DNA of 64,000 nt from assembly GCF_003534205.1 (NCBI RefSeq), contig NZ_CP011102.1, positions 2,306,036 to 2,370,035 of the forward strand. The letters are read 5' to 3'. The notes below the pieces were generated by a model, which made no database searches, was not told where the DNA came from, and was given only the letters and a program-made list of their open reading frames with translations. The DNA is from Listeria weihenstephanensis. Lineage in GTDB: Bacteria; Bacillota; Bacilli; Lactobacillales; Listeriaceae. Position numbers and translations under genes: made by a program. Positions 62,140 through 64,000 of the stretch are shown one piece after another (the first letter of the stretch is position 1; every line of letters starts with the position of its first letter).

Positions 62140-63432
62140 TTAAAGCCCTAAGCGTTTAAAAATCATATCCACCTGTTTCAAGTGATAATTATAATCAAAA
62201 CAACCATCAATTTCATCCTGAGAAAGCAAATCCGTAATCTTAGGTTCCGCCTCAACTAGCGTCTTAAACGGCACTTGCGTCTCCCAAGCTTCCATCGCCT
62301 TAGGTTGCACCGTGTCATACGCCTCCTCACGAGCCATCCCTTTATCGATCAACGTTAACAACACACGCTGCGAATAAATCAGACCCAGCGTCCGGTCCAT
62401 ATTGCGCTTCATATTCTCCGGGAACACCGTCAAATTCTTCACGATATTACCAAACCGATTCAAAATATAATCAAGCAAAATCGTCGCATCCGGCAAGATA
62501 ATCCGTTCCGCAGAAGAATGCGAAATATCACGCTCATGCCACAGCGGCACATTCTCATACGCCGTCACCATGTGCCCACGAATCACACGCGCTAAGCCAG
62601 TCACATTCTCCGAACCAATTGGATTACGCTTATGCGGCATTGCAGAAGACCCTTTTTGCCCCTTCGCAAAAAACTCTTCCACTTCACGGACCTCACTCTT
62701 TTGCAGCGCACGAACCTCCACAGCAAATTTTTCAACAGAAGTCGCAATCAAAGCCAGCGTCGCCATATAATCCGCATGACGATCCCGTTGCAACGTCTGC
62801 GTCGAAATCGGAGCCGGCGTCGTACCTAACTTTTCACAAACATACTCCTCCACAAACGGATCAATGTTCGCGTACGTCCCAACAGCCCCAGAAATCTTCC
62901 CGAATTCCACGCCATCCGCAGCACGATTAAACCGTTCCAAATTCCGCTTCATTTCCTCATGCCAAAGCGCTAATTTCAAGCCAAACGTCGTCGGTTCCGC
63001 GTGCACACCATGCGTCCGCCCCATACAAACCGTATGCTTATACTCTTTCGCTTTGTTCGCCAAAATCTCGATAAACCGCTCCAAATCCGCACGCAAAATC
63101 TCATTGGCTTGTTTCAAAATATACGAATTAGCCGTATCCACAACATCCGTTGACGTCAAACCATAATGCACCCACTTACGCTCATCACCAAGCGATTCCG
63201 ACACACTTCTCGTAAACGCCACAACATCATGACGCGTCTCAAGCTCAATCTCCTGAATCCGCGCCACATCAAATGTCGCATTTTCACGAATCTTCGCTAC
63301 ATCCTCTTTCGGAATTTCACCAAGCTCCGCCCAAGCCTCACAAGCTAGAATCTCAACTTCCAACCACGCCTGAAAACGATTTTGCTCCGTCCAAATATTG
63401 CCCATTTCTTCTCTCGTATACCGTTCAATCAT
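62140..63432 (-). CDS. purB: Adenylosuccinate lyase
   Basis: A 430-residue homotetrameric lyase acting twice in purine synthesis (SAICAR to AICAR; adenylosuccinate to AMP). The catalytic loop signature [20 protein letters not shown] (~261-280), [14 protein letters not shown] (~90-103) and [17 protein letters not shown] (~137-153) are intact. It lies 19 bases after purK and is followed by the hairpin at 62085-62129. Confidence 0.97.
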   Translation of the reverse strand: MIERYTREEMGNIWTEQNRFQAWLEVEILACEAWAELGEIPKEDVAKIRENATFDVARIQEIELETRHDVVAFTRSVSESLGDERKWVHYGLTSTDVVDTANSYILKQANEILRADLERFIEILANKAKEYKHTVCMGRTHGVHAEPTTFGLKLALWHEEMKRNLERFNRAADGVEFGKISGAVGTYANIDPFVEEYVCEKLGTTPAPISTQTLQRDRHADYMATLALIATSVEKFAVEVRALQKSEVREVEEFFAKGQKGSSAMPHKRNPIGSENVTGLARVIRGHMVTAYENVPLWHERDISHSSAERIILPDATILLDYILNRFGNIVKNLTVFPENMKRNMDRTLGLIYSQRVLLTLIDKGMAREEAYDTVQPKAMEAWETQVPFKTLVEAEPKITDLLSQDEIDGCFDYNYHLKQVDMIFKRLGL

Positions 63433-63451
63433 TGTTTCTCAAATCCCCCAA

Positions 63452-64000
63452 TTAACTCCAAATTTGCATTGCACGTAATTTTTCTATCTCCACAAGCGGA
63501 TTATCACTGAGCACCGTTATATGCCCCATTTTGCGATCAATCTTCGCCTCTTGTTTTCCATAATAATGAACAAACCATTCCGGATGCGCGTCCAACACCT
63601 CATTCACACCATCCACATGTTGCCCCAAAATATTCACCATCATCGCCGGACGCAACAACTCCACTTCCAAAAGCGGCAATCCAGCAATCGCTCTGATATG
63701 CTGCGTAAACTGCGAAATATTACAGGCCTCAATCGAAAAATGTCCCGAGTTATGCGGTCTAGGAGCCAACTCATTTACATAAATCGCGCCTGAACTCGTC
63801 ACAAACATCTCAACAGCCAGCACACCTTCCAAATGAAGATATTCCGCCAACTTCACCGCAATCGACTCCGCCTCATGAACCGATTCCGTATCAAGCGTCG
63901 CCGGCACAACCGTCGTGTGCAATATATTATTTTTATGATCATTCTCCGCTACAGGAAACGTCTCAATTTGTCCAGCAGCATTACGCGCCACAATCACCGA
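63452..64000 (-). CDS. purK: N5-carboxyaminoimidazole ribonucleotide synthetase, C-terminal part
   Basis: The last ~182 residues of an ATP-grasp enzyme, open to the right edge of the window. LAVEMFVTSSGAIYVNELAP (~80-98) and RPHNSGHFSIEACNISQFTQ (~100-119) are the PurK C-terminal signature, and the end GKQEAKIDRKMGHITVLSDN is typical. It uses ATP and bicarbonate to make N5-CAIR from AIR. The start codon lies outside the window, presumably with purE upstream. Confidence 0.95.
   Translation of the reverse strand, partial: SVIVARNAAGQIETFPVAENDHKNNILHTTVVPATLDTESVHEAESIAVKLAEYLHLEGVLAVEMFVTSSGAIYVNELAPRPHNSGHFSIEACNISQFTQHIRAIAGLPLLEVELLRPAMMVNILGQHVDGVNEVLDAHPEWFVHYYGKQEAKIDRKMGHITVLSDNPLVEIEKLRAMQIWS

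Overview
The window reads as a Firmicutes chromosome of the Listeria/Bacillus lineage, most likely Listeriaceae. The gene order rlmCD - dgkB - gatBAC - camS - ligA - pcrA - pcrB - Na+ symporter - yerC - DUF2207 - purD/H/N/M/F/L/Q/S/C/B/K is the one I recall from Listeria. The genus is inferred from gene order and protein style, not from a database match.

Layout. (1) 1-33558 is accessory DNA, interpreted as the right-hand part of an integrative conjugative element (ICE) of the Firmicutes Tn1549/CTn type, abutting the 3' end of the intact rRNA methyltransferase gene rlmCD (33559-34929). Its leftward transfer operon (33072 to 6023) encodes two thioester-domain/Cna-B surface adhesins, a PcfB-like protein, a VirD4 coupling ATPase, a Maff2 membrane peptide, a VirB6/TrbL-like channel protein, a PrgI-like protein, a VirB4 ATPase, a membrane-anchored peptidoglycan hydrolase with three C-terminal modules, DUF4315 and DUF4366 proteins, topoisomerase III, ArdA-like and LtrC/ArdC-like proteins, a TTRAP-like peptide and a 2543-residue methylase/SNF2-helicase polyprotein. 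Relaxase, integrase and the left attachment site are not present and should lie to the left. (2) 1385-5998 is a cargo cassette bracketed by two related hairpins: a three-gene leftward operon (PD-(D/E)XK-like protein, membrane protein, DUF1643 protein), a convergent DUF3800-like gene and another single-span membrane protein. It looks like a candidate defence or conflict island of unknown function. (3) 1-1384 holds an Rgg-family regulator and, divergent from it, a 12-codon open frame with a strong ribosome binding site, a -10 box and a palindrome: a candidate peptide quorum-sensing pair.

Right half. 33559-36915 carries rlmCD, a secreted or anchored protein of unknown function and the lipid kinase dgkB. 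An intact ISL3-family element (37150-38583, 8-bp target duplication) sits between dgkB and the gatB terminator. 38657-48026 is a leftward run of housekeeping genes (gatB, gatA, gatC, camS, ligA, pcrA, pcrB). A 527-bp gap then contains two 129-bp tandem repeats and a pseudoknot-capable leader ending in a terminator in front of a sodium symporter gene. 52335-64000 is the purine operon from purD back to the end of purK, which runs off the right edge.

How the parts act together: the ICE genes build a mating channel with its own cell-wall hydrolase and adhesins, so that a donor could attach to and transfer into another Gram-positive cell. The Rgg/peptide pair could couple some element function to population density, and the cassette may protect host or element. 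The pur operon makes IMP from PRPP. No tRNA, rRNA or CRISPR array was seen.
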